DNA of 64,000 nucleotides from Paenibacillus pinisoli (GTDB lineage: Bacteria > Bacillota > Bacilli > Paenibacillales > Paenibacillaceae), in contig NZ_QXQB01000002.1 of assembly GCF_003605435.1 (NCBI RefSeq), forward strand, positions 248,001-312,000. Direction: 5' to 3'. Made by a program: the position numbers and the translations under genes. The notes under the pieces are model-generated. The model was given only the letters and a program-made list of their open reading frames with translations, did not search any database and was not told the origin of the DNA. Below, in pieces: positions 18,153 through 27,257 of the stretch; position 1 is the first letter of the stretch, and every line of letters starts with the position of its first letter.

Positions 18153-18408
18153 GCTGCGCGCGGGATTGTTCTTCCGATCGCTGTTGTAGACGGATTCTTC
18201 TAATCTCCTTAACCCTTACAGGGTAAGAATCCGTCTACAAAGGCGAACACTTTCGTTTCTCCAGAACATTCCCGCTCTCCGCTTCCTCTTGTGCAGCAAG
18301 GGCATTTAAGAGCCAACATCACCTCAAAACAATTCCAACTGCTCGGGACCGGGCGGAGGGGTGTAGAAGGGCTCCCTTCCGTCCGGTCTATTCTGTCCCA
18401 GCATGGTC
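18153..18408. repeat. Direct repeat copy 2 with perfect 16-bp hairpin
   Basis: Second copy of the 17860 segment. Its hairpin at 18184-18240 has perfect 16-base arms (TTGTAGACGGATTCTT and its complement) around a loop holding CTTAACCC and GGGTAAG, themselves nearly complementary. The right part is the real 3' end of the DUF72 gene. Confidence 0.82.
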
Positions 18409-19202
18409 ATCATGGTCTTGGCGTTGCCTGCGGCATGCCCGCCGGAGTTGTTGTTGAAGATGACCGCAATGTCGCGGCTCTGCTCCAGCAAGCTCTCCAG
18501 CTTGTCCCGCCATTCCGACAGCTCCGCGTCGGAATAGTTGTATAAGTAACGGACCTCACGCCAGTTGGGGCCGCCGCCGTTGTTCCAGTTGGCCGCGTTG
18601 CGGCCGTGGAAGCGGACGATGGATGTATCCTTGTCCGTTGCTTCCAATATAGTGGGGATGCTGCCGATGCCTGCCTGCGGCTCATCGCAGATGCTGTGAA
18701 TCCAGCCTTCCTCCCGCATGAACTCAAGCGTGCGCTCCTTCATGCCCGGCTCGAACCAGCTTTGGTGACGGAACTCCAGCGCGCATGGGAAACCTTCCAT
18801 CCGCCGCTTCATCTCCCGCAGCTGCCTGACGTTGGAGCTGACGCAATCGAACCAGGGAGGGTATTGGAATAACGCCGCCGTCAGCCGCCCGCTGTGCAGT
18901 GCTGGCTCCAGCATCCGGCGGAATGCCTCGGCCATGGCGTCCGGATCATCCTTGGCAGCCGCGGGTCCGCGCTGATGGCCCGTCATGCTCTGGTAAGCCT
19001 TAACGACGAACCGCAAGGTGTCCGGCGTTCCGTTCACCCATGCGGCGAAGCGCTCCTGCGGCTGTATGGCGTAAAAGGTGCTGTCCACCTCCACAACCGG
19101 AAAGTGGCTCCCGTATACATTCAGCTTCTCGCCCTGCTTCGTGCCTTCCGGGTACAGTGAGTCATGATCTCCCCAGCCTGCAAGTCCAATCTGTATGCTC
19201 AT
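18324..19202 (-). CDS. DUF72 (YecE-like) domain protein
   Basis: A 292-residue cytoplasmic TIM-barrel-like protein of the DUF72/YecE family, whose activity is not established. Family features include IGLAGWGDHDSLYP, VEVDSTFYAIQ, ALEFRHQSWF, VRFHGRNAANW, and IAVIFNNNSGGHAAGNA near the C-terminus. It starts nine bases after the MEKHLA gene and is probably co-transcribed with it. Its 3' end is included in the neighbouring direct repeat. Confidence 0.92.
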   Translation of the reverse strand: MSIQIGLAGWGDHDSLYPEGTKQGEKLNVYGSHFPVVEVDSTFYAIQPQERFAAWVNGTPDTLRFVVKAYQSMTGHQRGPAAAKDDPDAMAEAFRRMLEPALHSGRLTAALFQYPPWFDCVSSNVRQLREMKRRMEGFPCALEFRHQSWFEPGMKERTLEFMREEGWIHSICDEPQAGIGSIPTILEATDKDTSIVRFHGRNAANWNNGGGPNWREVRYLYNYSDAELSEWRDKLESLLEQSRDIAVIFNNNSGGHAAGNAKTMMTMLGQNRPDGREPFYTPPPGPEQLELF

Positions 19203-19211
19203 CGCTGCCTC

Positions 19212-19673
19212 CTACAATCGCCGGTAATCGGAGAATGCGGCAGCTTGTCCCCTATATGTACCGTCTCCATCAACCAAATTCCAAACAGTAGCATTCACTA
19301 TATAGAATCGCTTGCCCGTACTGGATATCCGGACACCGGTATATTCATCTACATAACCATCAGCCGTTACCCGGCTCATGAACCGCGCCCGCTCCTCCCG
19401 CTCCAGCGGCTCGGCTGTCAGGCGGGATGGCGTGCTGGTAAACGTCTTCCAATCCATCTCCCATAATTGCAGGGCCATGCAATTCCCATAGTTCAACACG
19501 GGATCGGCCTCCGTATCATGGGACAGGATGACGATGGAAGATTGTTCGACAGCTTGTGCCGCATCCTCCCCCGGATTCAGCTCAAGCAGTTCCTTCCCTA
19601 TCATGCAGCGGTAGCTGTCCAGCATCAACCGCGCATGCTCTTCCCGCGTGCCCGACCCTCTAATTTCATCCAT
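19212..19673 (-). CDS. MEKHLA domain protein
   Basis: A 153-residue protein consisting almost entirely of a MEKHLA domain, a PAS-related module named from plant HD-ZIP III proteins. The signature is clear: NYGNCMALQLWEMDW, SRLTAEPLEREERARF, YTGVRISSTGKRFYI, TVWNLVDGDG and GQAAAFSDY. The start at 19673 has GGAGGAAGGAG directly upstream; earlier in-frame ATGs do not. As a stand-alone small-ligand or redox sensor its partner is unknown. It sits between kinase A and DUF72 on one strand. Confidence 0.88.
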   Translation of the reverse strand: MDEIRGSGTREEHARLMLDSYRCMIGKELLELNPGEDAAQAVEQSSIVILSHDTEADPVLNYGNCMALQLWEMDWKTFTSTPSRLTAEPLEREERARFMSRVTADGYVDEYTGVRISSTGKRFYIVNATVWNLVDGDGTYRGQAAAFSDYRRL

Positions 19674-19732
19674 TGCTCCTTCCTCCATTTCCCTGTATCT
19701 TACTTTCATCATGAAGGAAGGACAGTCTTATT

Positions 19733-21493
19733 TCAAGCCGTCTCGTCTTGCCTGCTGAGCGGTACGGAGATGCGGACCGCTGTTCCGCCGCCGTATATGC
19801 TTCCAATCGTAACGCCATATTGCGGTCCGTAATGCAGCTTGATCCGGTCGTCTACGTTGCGGATGCCATAGCCGATCCGGGTATCGTCATTGGACCAAAT
19901 GCTGCCCACCTTCTCCGGCTTCATCCCGATGCCGTCATCGACGACCAGGAAGATGAGCCGCCGTCCCTGCTCTACATAAGCGCATACCTTGATATGGATG
20001 CGTGGCTGATACAGGGCATGCTCCAGCACATTTTCGATAAAGGGCTGCAAGATAAGCTTCACGGTCCGGTATCCGTACACCTCGGCGCTAATGTCGAACA
20101 TGACGTCCAATCGGCTGCCATATTTGATCTGCTGGATGGCAATATAGGCTTGAGCCTGCTCGAGCTCGAGCTGCGCCGGGATAATAAATTTGCCATTGTT
20201 AAGCGTCAGGCGGTAAAACTTCGCAAGGCCCATGACCATCTGATCCAGCTTGCCGATCTCGCCCAGCTTGCCCAGTCTGCTGATTGAGGACAGCGTATTG
20301 TATAGAAAATGCGGATTAATCTGCGCCTGAAGCGCCTTCAGCTCCGCTCCCTTCTTCTCCATCTGCACCACATAAACTTCCTTAATAAGCGTATTGATAT
20401 AACCGCCCATCTCATTGAACGCCTCGGCAATATAATAGAATTCATCATTGCCGCTATATTGAATCCGCTTATTGAACCGCCCTTCCCGGAAAGCGTTAAG
20501 CGATTGAATGATTTTCGTTATGCGCACGGTGAGAAACTTCGATACGACCAGGCTGATTGCCGCCAGCATAATAAAGCTGCCGATGCAGATCAGAATCGTC
20601 ATCAGCTTCACCTTGCCGATCTGCTTCTCCAGCTGCTCATCCGGGACAAGCGCGACCAGCGTCCAGTCAATCTCGGGAAGCTGCTGGCGAATGGACAGCT
20701 TGCCCTTCTCCCAGTCCGGATTCCACTTTTTCAGCAAGGGATAGTCTTGCTTATTGGGCGCGGAAGCATAGATGACCTCGTTCCACTCGTCCAGCACGAC
20801 GACAGCGCTATTCTCGCCAAGCTTCTCATAATGGACGCCGCTCAGCAGCTGGTTGATTTTAGTTACGACCCGAATAAAGCCGATCTGCTTGCGATTTTGA
20901 TAATCGTACACGCGCCTCATCAACGATAGATTACCAACGATTCTGTCCTCCTCTACCTGCAGCCAATATTGGGATTTGTCGATTTCTCCCTCGTCGACGC
21001 TTGGAAGCGTCTTATACCAGTATTTGTCTACTATTCTGCTTAGATGAAGCAGCTCGAACGTCTCCATGCGCTGCAGCGGGTCGGCGCCCGGCATATGGAG
21101 CGCGTACATTTCCGGAAACTGCTCATTGCTGATATAGAATCGAAGCAGCGCCTGATGCGGCGTCAGATTGACCGCGTTCTGCAGCTTCGGTTCGATCGAC
21201 TTGATTGTTGTATTGTAGATGGCCCAGCCGTTGTTCCTTAATCTCAAATCCTCTTGCAGCGCATAGTCCCAATAGATTTGATCCGATGTGCGGCTGAGCA
21301 ATTGGAACCGGTACAGCACGTTTTCCTTCGTCTGCTGAAGCGTGCCCTCTATGGAGGAGGCGGCCTGCTCCCTGATCGACTTCACCGAAGTCGTATAAGC
21401 GTAATACCCGATAATCATGACCGGGATCAGAGCCATCAGCAAGTAAGCGGCCATCAGCTTATATCCGAACGGCAGCATCGGCTTCTTCTTCAC
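19733..21493 (-). CDS. YesM-type sensor histidine kinase (locus A)
   Basis: A 586-residue membrane kinase with helices at about 12-32 and 295-318 flanking an extracellular sensor, then HAMP, a His-kinase domain with the LytS/YesM-type phosphoacceptor H395 in QAQINPHFLYNTL, and an HATPase domain (ENVLEHAL, VVDDGIGM, GYGIRNVDDRI). The start is GTG with AGGAGG eight bases upstream. It follows the response regulator gene by 26 bases in one operon with permeases and a binding protein, so it probably senses the sugar those transport. Confidence 0.95.
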   Translation of the reverse strand: MKKKPMLPFGYKLMAAYLLMALIPVMIIGYYAYTTSVKSIREQAASSIEGTLQQTKENVLYRFQLLSRTSDQIYWDYALQEDLRLRNNGWAIYNTTIKSIEPKLQNAVNLTPHQALLRFYISNEQFPEMYALHMPGADPLQRMETFELLHLSRIVDKYWYKTLPSVDEGEIDKSQYWLQVEEDRIVGNLSLMRRVYDYQNRKQIGFIRVVTKINQLLSGVHYEKLGENSAVVVLDEWNEVIYASAPNKQDYPLLKKWNPDWEKGKLSIRQQLPEIDWTLVALVPDEQLEKQIGKVKLMTILICIGSFIMLAAISLVVSKFLTVRITKIIQSLNAFREGRFNKRIQYSGNDEFYYIAEAFNEMGGYINTLIKEVYVVQMEKKGAELKALQAQINPHFLYNTLSSISRLGKLGEIGKLDQMVMGLAKFYRLTLNNGKFIIPAQLELEQAQAYIAIQQIKYGSRLDVMFDISAEVYGYRTVKLILQPFIENVLEHALYQPRIHIKVCAYVEQGRRLIFLVVDDGIGMKPEKVGSIWSNDDTRIGYGIRNVDDRIKLHYGPQYGVTIGSIYGGGTAVRISVPLSRQDETA

Positions 21494-21519
21494 GGCATAT
21501 GCCTCCTAATGCATGGATG

Positions 21520-23079
21520 TTAGAGATGCTTGCGGTATTCGCCTGGCGTCATGCCGGTGTAATCCTTGAATTGCTTGCCGAAGTGGGCCAGCGTGCCGGA
21601 GCCTACCCGGTCCGCCACTTCATACACCTTAAGGCCTGTATCGGCAAGCAGCCCCTTAGCCAGCTCCATGCGTTTTCGCATCAGATAATCGCTGAACAGC
21701 TCGCCCGTCTCTTCCTTGAACAAATGCCCCAGATAATTCGGAGAAAACGAAAACGCCTGCGCTACCTCCTTAAGCGAGATGCTCTCCCCCAGCCGCTGGT
21801 CGATGAAGCTTTGGATCTGGCCGATCAGCTTGACGTTTTTCCGCTGCCGCTTGTTATGAAGCTGCTCGGACAGCTCGAAGATTTTGCGTCTCAGCCAGGA
21901 GTGGATATCGTCGATCGTCTCGAAGTCGAACAGCTTGTCGAGCGCAAAGCCGTTCTGGCCCGTCATGGAGAGCAAGCTTTCATTCAAGCTGTTCAAATAG
22001 GCGTCAAGCCGGCTGATGACAAACAGGGAGTAGTTGTGCACGGCCGACGGGTTTTTAATATTTTTGACCTGCTGGAACAGCTCCTCCATGCAATCGACGA
22101 TACGGACCAGCTCATATTGTGTCATCGCCGCCAATAAAGCATCAACCGTCGCTTCGATATTCAGCGCGCTCGCCTGCGCTTCTTCCTTCGTAGCCGAATA
22201 CGCAATGATTTTCCCTTTCCCCTGGAACATCTTCATCGCGAGCGCCTTGCCCGCCTCTTCATAAGATAGATGAAGACGCTCCAGCTCATTTACGGCCTGT
22301 CCGAGCCCGATCGTGAGCGTCGCGTGATGGCCGGCCGACAGCTCCTCCATCATCCGCTCGAGAGTTGCCTCCGTATGGGCCTCCTCCAGTACAACCGCAA
22401 GCCGCCGCGGGGACAAGCGGCAGAACATCTCCATGCCATACCTTGAGCATAGCGAGGTGAGCGCGCTCAGCAGCTCGGCATGAGCCTCCTCCGAATACTG
22501 GCTTTCTGTGCGCCAGTCCCTGTCGTCAATCTCGATAATAGCCGCTCGCAGACGGCCTACCTGGACGCCGAGACGGAACTGGGCCATGAGCTCAATGACC
22601 GCGTCCCGGTCCGGCGTCCCTTCCAGGCATCGCTCGAGCAGCTCATTCTTCAAATACACCATCGATTGCTGAATGGACTGCTCGCGCTGCTGCTGCCGGT
22701 TCGCGCCGTCCAGGTCGGAGCGGACTGATTGCAGCGCGCCGAACAGCTCATCGTCATTAATCGGCTTGAGCACATAGCCGCTCGCCTTCATCGACAAGGC
22801 TTGCTTGGCATACTGGAAGTCCTCGTATCCGCTGATGAACAAGATCTTCAGATTGGGATGAAGCCGCTGGGCCTTGCTTGCCAGCTCCAGGCCGGACATG
22901 ATCGGCATCCGGATATCCGATACCAGAATATCGGCTTCGTTCTCCTCCAAGTAGTTCAGAGCGGAGAAACCGTCCGGACAGGCTGCTTTAACCTCCATAT
23001 GGAGCTCCTTCCATGGCACCAGCTTCTGAATGCCGGTCAGCTCCAGCTCCTCATCATCTACCAGCACGACTCTGTACAT
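21520..23079 (-). CDS. YesN-type response regulator with AraC output (locus A)
   Basis: A 519-residue regulator with a receiver domain (1-120, phosphoacceptor D55 in VSDIRMP, Lys in VLKPIND), a long middle region, and a C-terminal AraC DNA-binding domain (SLKEVAQAFSFSPNYLGHLFKEETG, then VYEVADRVGSGTLAHFGKQF). The second helix-turn-helix is slightly unusual, with SGTLAHF where YFSR-like residues are common. It is the cognate partner of the kinase downstream and probably activates the transporter genes upstream. Confidence 0.95.
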   Translation of the reverse strand: MYRVVLVDDEELELTGIQKLVPWKELHMEVKAACPDGFSALNYLEENEADILVSDIRMPIMSGLELASKAQRLHPNLKILFISGYEDFQYAKQALSMKASGYVLKPINDDELFGALQSVRSDLDGANRQQQREQSIQQSMVYLKNELLERCLEGTPDRDAVIELMAQFRLGVQVGRLRAAIIEIDDRDWRTESQYSEEAHAELLSALTSLCSRYGMEMFCRLSPRRLAVVLEEAHTEATLERMMEELSAGHHATLTIGLGQAVNELERLHLSYEEAGKALAMKMFQGKGKIIAYSATKEEAQASALNIEATVDALLAAMTQYELVRIVDCMEELFQQVKNIKNPSAVHNYSLFVISRLDAYLNSLNESLLSMTGQNGFALDKLFDFETIDDIHSWLRRKIFELSEQLHNKRQRKNVKLIGQIQSFIDQRLGESISLKEVAQAFSFSPNYLGHLFKEETGELFSDYLMRKRMELAKGLLADTGLKVYEVADRVGSGTLAHFGKQFKDYTGMTPGEYRKHL

Positions 23080-23171
23080 GCACTTCCCGCCTCTCGGTCT
23101 GATATGGGGCAGAAAAGCCCAAGAAGAGGATATACGTCGCCGTATATCCTCTTGCTATGGGCCGATCCGTC

Positions 23172-24833
23172 TTATTTGCCGCTCATCTTGGCCAGATTCT
23201 CCTGCCATACCTTCGTTCTGAAGTCGAGAACCTTGTCGTAGCCAAGGCTGTTCGTCTCTTTCTTCGCGGATTCGATCAGGCTTTGCACTTCGCTGTCGCT
23301 CTTGGCAAACAGCATCTTGCCGAAGTATTCCTTGGCAATATCGTTGACCTGCTGCAGGATAATCCCTTCATCCGTGTCCTGAGCCGGGTCGATATTGTTG
23401 AATTGCGTATTGTTATGCGACGTTTTCCAAGCGACGTTCAGCTGGGCAACCGCGCCCCAATTGCGCTGCTCCTCCGGCAGATTCGCTTCGATCTTGGACT
23501 TGGTCGTATCGACATACGTCGCATTGCCGGCCCATACGTAAGCTTCCAGCTTCTCCTTGTCTTTCTCTTCCTGCGGCGTGGAGAACCACTTGTCGTTCGG
23601 AATCGGCGCGCCTTCTCCGTCCACTTCATCCCAGTACGATCCCGGAGGCCCGAAGAACATAATGCGCTGTCCCTCTTCGCCTGTCATCCAGTCCAGATAA
23701 GCGAAGATCGCTTCCGGATTGTCCGCATTCGTCGTAATGACGTTGACGTTCCAGCCGAGGGCGTTGTAGCCGTTCGGATAGATTTTGTTCTTGTCTACGC
23801 CGGGCTTCGCGAGCGGCCAGATAAATTCATAGCCTGCAGTCGGGTCGGAGCTTCTCAGCGCATTGTGGCCTTCTCGTCCCAGGTTCGTTGCATTGCCGCC
23901 GACAAACACCGCTACTCTGCCGGTTGCCAGCTTCTCCTTCACTTGATCTTCCTTCTGCGTTAGCGCGTCTTGCGTAATGAGACCTTCACGGAACAGCTGG
24001 CTTGCGAACGTCATCGTTTCCTTGTACGCTTCGTTATCGTAGATAGTGACCAGATTGTCGCCTTGTGTAAAGGCTTTCATATAACTGAACTGGCTTGGGT
24101 GGTCATTCGCGAACCCTGCGAACATAACCTCAACACCTTGGCCTTCTCGGCCCACTTCCAGGGGGATCACATCAGGATGCGTCTCCTGTACTGTTTTCAA
24201 ATAGGCATGCAGATCGTCGAATGTCTCCAGCTTCGGTCTGCCAAGCTCCTCATAGATCTTCTTGTTCACGAACCAGCCGTCGTTGCCAGTCGGCGCAGCC
24301 GTATACCAGTTCGGGAACTGATAAATTTTGCCGTCCGGCGATCTCAGCATGTTCAGCGTCTCTTCGCCAGCCCATTTCTTCAAATTCGGATACTTGTCGA
24401 TAAAGTCGTCAAGCGGCACTAGCGCGCCTGCTTGGCGAAGCCGCTCCACATCGGGGCCGCGGTCCATCATCATGGCGTCAGGCAATTCCTTGGATGCAAT
24501 CATCGTGCTCAGCTTCTGTGCCGCGGCGCCGCCGGACTGGATTGGCTCTACCGTTACATGGAGATTGTCCTGCACCCACTTGCTGTTCGGGCTTGCGCCC
24601 CACGGCTCAGTGGTCCACCAGTCATAATTGACATAATACGTGAATGTGAACGGTGTCTCGCCGAATTGAAATCCTTCGCTTTGCTGATCTGTCGGCTGAT
24701 TCCCTTTGTCTCCGCCCGTATTCGCTCCCGGCGTCGCCGCCGGCGAGCCTTTGCCCGCGCAGCCGGATAGGGCTAACGCTCCTGCCAGCGCCAGCGTGAA
24801 TACACCGGACAGCAGTTTCTTTGATTTCTTCAT
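23172..24833 (-). CDS. Extracellular solute-binding lipoprotein (LplA/AlgQ-like, locus A)
   Basis: A 553-residue sugar-binding lipoprotein of an ABC importer. Lipobox LALSGC with Cys24, then a Gly/Asn/Thr linker. The length matches the long LplA/YtcQ/AlgQ subgroup that pairs with LplB/LplC permeases and binds large oligosaccharides. The start at 24833 follows GGAGG; the open frame to 25199 overlaps the permease gene in another frame and is rejected. The ligand is unknown. Confidence 0.93.
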   Translation of the reverse strand: MKKSKKLLSGVFTLALAGALALSGCAGKGSPAATPGANTGGDKGNQPTDQQSEGFQFGETPFTFTYYVNYDWWTTEPWGASPNSKWVQDNLHVTVEPIQSGGAAAQKLSTMIASKELPDAMMMDRGPDVERLRQAGALVPLDDFIDKYPNLKKWAGEETLNMLRSPDGKIYQFPNWYTAAPTGNDGWFVNKKIYEELGRPKLETFDDLHAYLKTVQETHPDVIPLEVGREGQGVEVMFAGFANDHPSQFSYMKAFTQGDNLVTIYDNEAYKETMTFASQLFREGLITQDALTQKEDQVKEKLATGRVAVFVGGNATNLGREGHNALRSSDPTAGYEFIWPLAKPGVDKNKIYPNGYNALGWNVNVITTNADNPEAIFAYLDWMTGEEGQRIMFFGPPGSYWDEVDGEGAPIPNDKWFSTPQEEKDKEKLEAYVWAGNATYVDTTKSKIEANLPEEQRNWGAVAQLNVAWKTSHNNTQFNNIDPAQDTDEGIILQQVNDIAKEYFGKMLFAKSDSEVQSLIESAKKETNSLGYDKVLDFRTKVWQENLAKMSGK

Positions 24834-24910
24834 CCTGCCTAAGCCTCCCCTAATGATTTTCAATCTATATTCATCTCCGCCTGGCGGCAAAGTCGAATAA
24901 CGCTCCCATG

Positions 24911-25813
24911 CTACTCTTTCAACGAACCGATCAGCACGCCTTTGACGAAGAAACGCTGCACGAACGGATATACCAGAATAATCGGCAGCGTAGCGACCAT
25001 CATCGTCGCCATAGTCAGCGACTTGGTCGTGACGCTCTGCATGCGGCTCATGGCATCCGCCGCCGCGGCATTGCCTTTGGTCGCCATCGACAGCTGCTCC
25101 GTCATAATATTGGAGTTCAGAATCTGCTGGAGCATCGTCTGAATCGGGAACAGATCTGTCTTGTTGATAAAGATCGTAGCCGTAAACCAGTCGTTCCAAT
25201 GATACACAGCCGTGAACAGCGAAAGCGTAGCGATAACCGGCCCCGAGAGCGGCAATACGATTCGGAAATAGACGCCGAAGGTGCTGCAGCCGTCTATCCG
25301 GGCCGATTCCTCAAGCCCGTTCGGCAAACCCATGAAGAAGGTTCGGAAGATGATCATGTTGTATACGCTGATCACCGTAGGAATCACCATCACCCAGAAG
25401 GTGTTCATCAGCCCCAGCTCGCGGTTGACGAGGTAGAAGGGAATGAGCCCGCCGCTGAAGTACATAGTGATGACGGCGAACACCATATAGAACTTTTTGA
25501 ACACGACGTCTTTGATCGACATGCCGTATGCGAACAGCGAGGTGAACAGGATGGACAGGAAGGTGCCTGCCAGCGTCCTTAAGACCGATACATAGAAGGC
25601 CTGCAATATCCGCGAGTCCTGAAAAACAATCGCGTAGTTGTCGAGCGTGAATTGCCTCGGCCAGAACGTAATGCCTCCCTTGGCTGTGTCCAGCCCCAGA
25701 TTGAAGGAGATGACCGCCGAGTTCCAGAACGGATACAGCGTCAGGAAACCGAGTATGACCAGAAAGGTATAAATCACGATATGAAGCGTTTTGTCCCCTG
25801 CGCTAAGCCTCAT
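24911..25813 (-). CDS. Carbohydrate ABC transporter permease (LplC-like, locus A)
   Basis: A 300-residue inner-membrane permease with six predicted helices. The EAA loop reads LEESARIDGCSTFG then RIVLPLSGP, which contacts the ATPase. It ends with the family's typical FVKGVLIGSLKE tail. It lies 37 bases after the partner permease and pairs with it and the long binding protein. Confidence 0.95.
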   Translation of the reverse strand: MRLSAGDKTLHIVIYTFLVILGFLTLYPFWNSAVISFNLGLDTAKGGITFWPRQFTLDNYAIVFQDSRILQAFYVSVLRTLAGTFLSILFTSLFAYGMSIKDVVFKKFYMVFAVITMYFSGGLIPFYLVNRELGLMNTFWVMVIPTVISVYNMIIFRTFFMGLPNGLEESARIDGCSTFGVYFRIVLPLSGPVIATLSLFTAVYHWNDWFTATIFINKTDLFPIQTMLQQILNSNIMTEQLSMATKGNAAAADAMSRMQSVTTKSLTMATMMVATLPIILVYPFVQRFFVKGVLIGSLKE

Positions 25814-25850
25814 GCTGTCTCACCGCTTTCCCCCGTATATGTTGCCTGCT

Positions 25851-26816
25851 TTACCATAAGCTCGTGCCTGCCCTTCTGGCTGCAAAATTGGCTAGCGTCA
25901 GAAGCCCTACGCTAATAACGGCCTTGAACAATCCGACCGCCGCCGCATAAGAGAAGCGGTTGTTGATAATGCCTACCCGGTACGCATAGGTGTCAATGAC
26001 ATCCGCAACATCCCTGAGCATCGCGCTGTTCCCGAGCAGGAGCAGGTCATCGAATCCCGCGTTCAGCAGGCTGCCGATATTCAGAATGAGGAAGATGATA
26101 ATGACAGGCATGATGGACGGGAGCGTAATCAGGAAGATTTGCTTCAGCTTGCTGGCGCCATCGATCGAGGCCGCCTCATACATGCTTTGGTCGACGCCGG
26201 CAATAGCGGCCAGATAGACGATCGTTGCAAAGCCGACTTCCTTCCACACATTCGTCGTAACGATGATGGCCCAGAAGTATTCCGGCAAGGAGAGGAAGTT
26301 GACCGGCTTGTCTATCAGCCCCAGCTTGCCCAGCAGGATATTCAAGCTTCCGTTGTCCACAGACAGCAGCGAAATGACAAAGCCGGATACGATAACCCAT
26401 GACAGGAAATGAGGCAAGTAGCTGATCGTCTGAATGACGCGCTTGAACACCATATTGCGGACCTCATTAAGCATAAGCGCAAGCAAGATCGGGGCCGGGA
26501 AGCCGATCAGCAGCTTCAGCATGCTGATCACGATCGTATTGCGCATAACCCGGAAGAAATCCGGAGAGTTGAAGAAGGCCTCGAAGTGCTTCAGCCCCGC
26601 CCACTTGCTTCCGAAGAAACCGCCGAACAGGTTGTAGTCCTGGAATGCCATGAGCACGCCGTACATCGGAAAATAGTTGAATATGAGAATGAAAATTAAC
26701 GCCGGGAATATCATCACATGCACTTGCCACTGCATAATGAAGCGCTTCCATAATGGCTTCTCCTTATGGGAGAAAGCAGCCTCGGCCGCCGCTGTTGCTA
26801 TCGTTTCTCTTTGCAT
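25851..26816 (-). CDS. Sugar ABC transporter permease (LplB-like, locus A)
   Basis: A 321-residue permease with an extended N-terminus before the first helix (about 27-50), the FPMYGVLMAFQDY segment typical of LplB, and the EAA loop YEAASIDGASKLKQIF. It is first in the locus A operon. A TACAAT -10-like box lies about 40 bases upstream of the ATG. No ABC ATPase gene is present in the window, so a shared MsmX-type ATPase probably energises it. Confidence 0.95.
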   Translation of the reverse strand: MQRETIATAAAEAAFSHKEKPLWKRFIMQWQVHVMIFPALIFILIFNYFPMYGVLMAFQDYNLFGGFFGSKWAGLKHFEAFFNSPDFFRVMRNTIVISMLKLLIGFPAPILLALMLNEVRNMVFKRVIQTISYLPHFLSWVIVSGFVISLLSVDNGSLNILLGKLGLIDKPVNFLSLPEYFWAIIVTTNVWKEVGFATIVYLAAIAGVDQSMYEAASIDGASKLKQIFLITLPSIMPVIIIFLILNIGSLLNAGFDDLLLLGNSAMLRDVADVIDTYAYRVGIINNRFSYAAAVGLFKAVISVGLLTLANFAARRAGTSLW

Positions 26817-26940
26817 CTTGCTTTGTCCTCCCGCCAGCTAAGTTACCTTCATTGTAAAAGGATGCTAGGGTGGGAAACTACTCCCGGTTTCAACGAAAAG
26901 TATCGAAAATCAACGCTCTTATTCTGACTCAATCGGGGAT

Positions 26941-26981
26941 AAAAAATGGCATTAAATTGTCGGATAACAATTCAATGCCAT
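26941..26981 (-). terminator. Minus-strand terminator downstream of locus B
   Basis: ATGGCATTAAATTGT and ACAATTCAATGCCAT pair over 15 bases with one wobble, and the minus strand continues into T6. It is about 280 bases beyond the last locus B gene, with a small plus-strand ORF in between. The remaining gap from 26817 to 27071 holds only the locus A promoter region. Confidence 0.75.
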
Positions 26982-27071
26982 ATCAATATTGGAATGCATA
27001 TAGACAGATTGGTTTATTTCCAGATACGATTAGGTCTAGCCATTATTTTCATATAGAGGGAAGGGTTCATT

Positions 27072-27254
27072 ATGGAAGCCGTTATATTTATGTCTGCACT
27101 ATTCGGCACCCCGATCATCGCATTTCTGTTCAGCTATCTCTTTCTGGATATGCTGTTCAAGGACAAATACGACGGGCAGAAATTTCTAACTGCGATCCTC
27201 TTTGCCATACTGGCATGGATCTTCGCAGGCACGCTTATATTGCTCGCCAAGTAG
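27072..27254 (+). CDS. Small two-helix membrane protein (60 residues)
   Basis: A 60-residue hydrophobic protein with two predicted membrane helices (about 4-27 and 39-58) separated by a charged loop DMLFKDKYDGQK. GAAGGG lies about eight bases before the ATG. It ends three bases before the stop of the convergent permease gene and is covered by the predicted 3' extension of that transcript. No family recognised; its short hydrophobic form would suit a regulator, a transport accessory or a type I toxin, none of which is shown. Confidence 0.6.
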   Translation: MEAVIFMSALFGTPIIAFLFSYLFLDMLFKDKYDGQKFLTAILFAILAWIFAGTLILLAK

Positions 27255-27257
27255 CAA

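Noticed and set aside
24834-25199. N-terminal extension of the locus A binding protein
   Set aside because: It overlaps the LplC-like permease in another frame; a proper signal peptide and ribosome binding site define the start at 24833.
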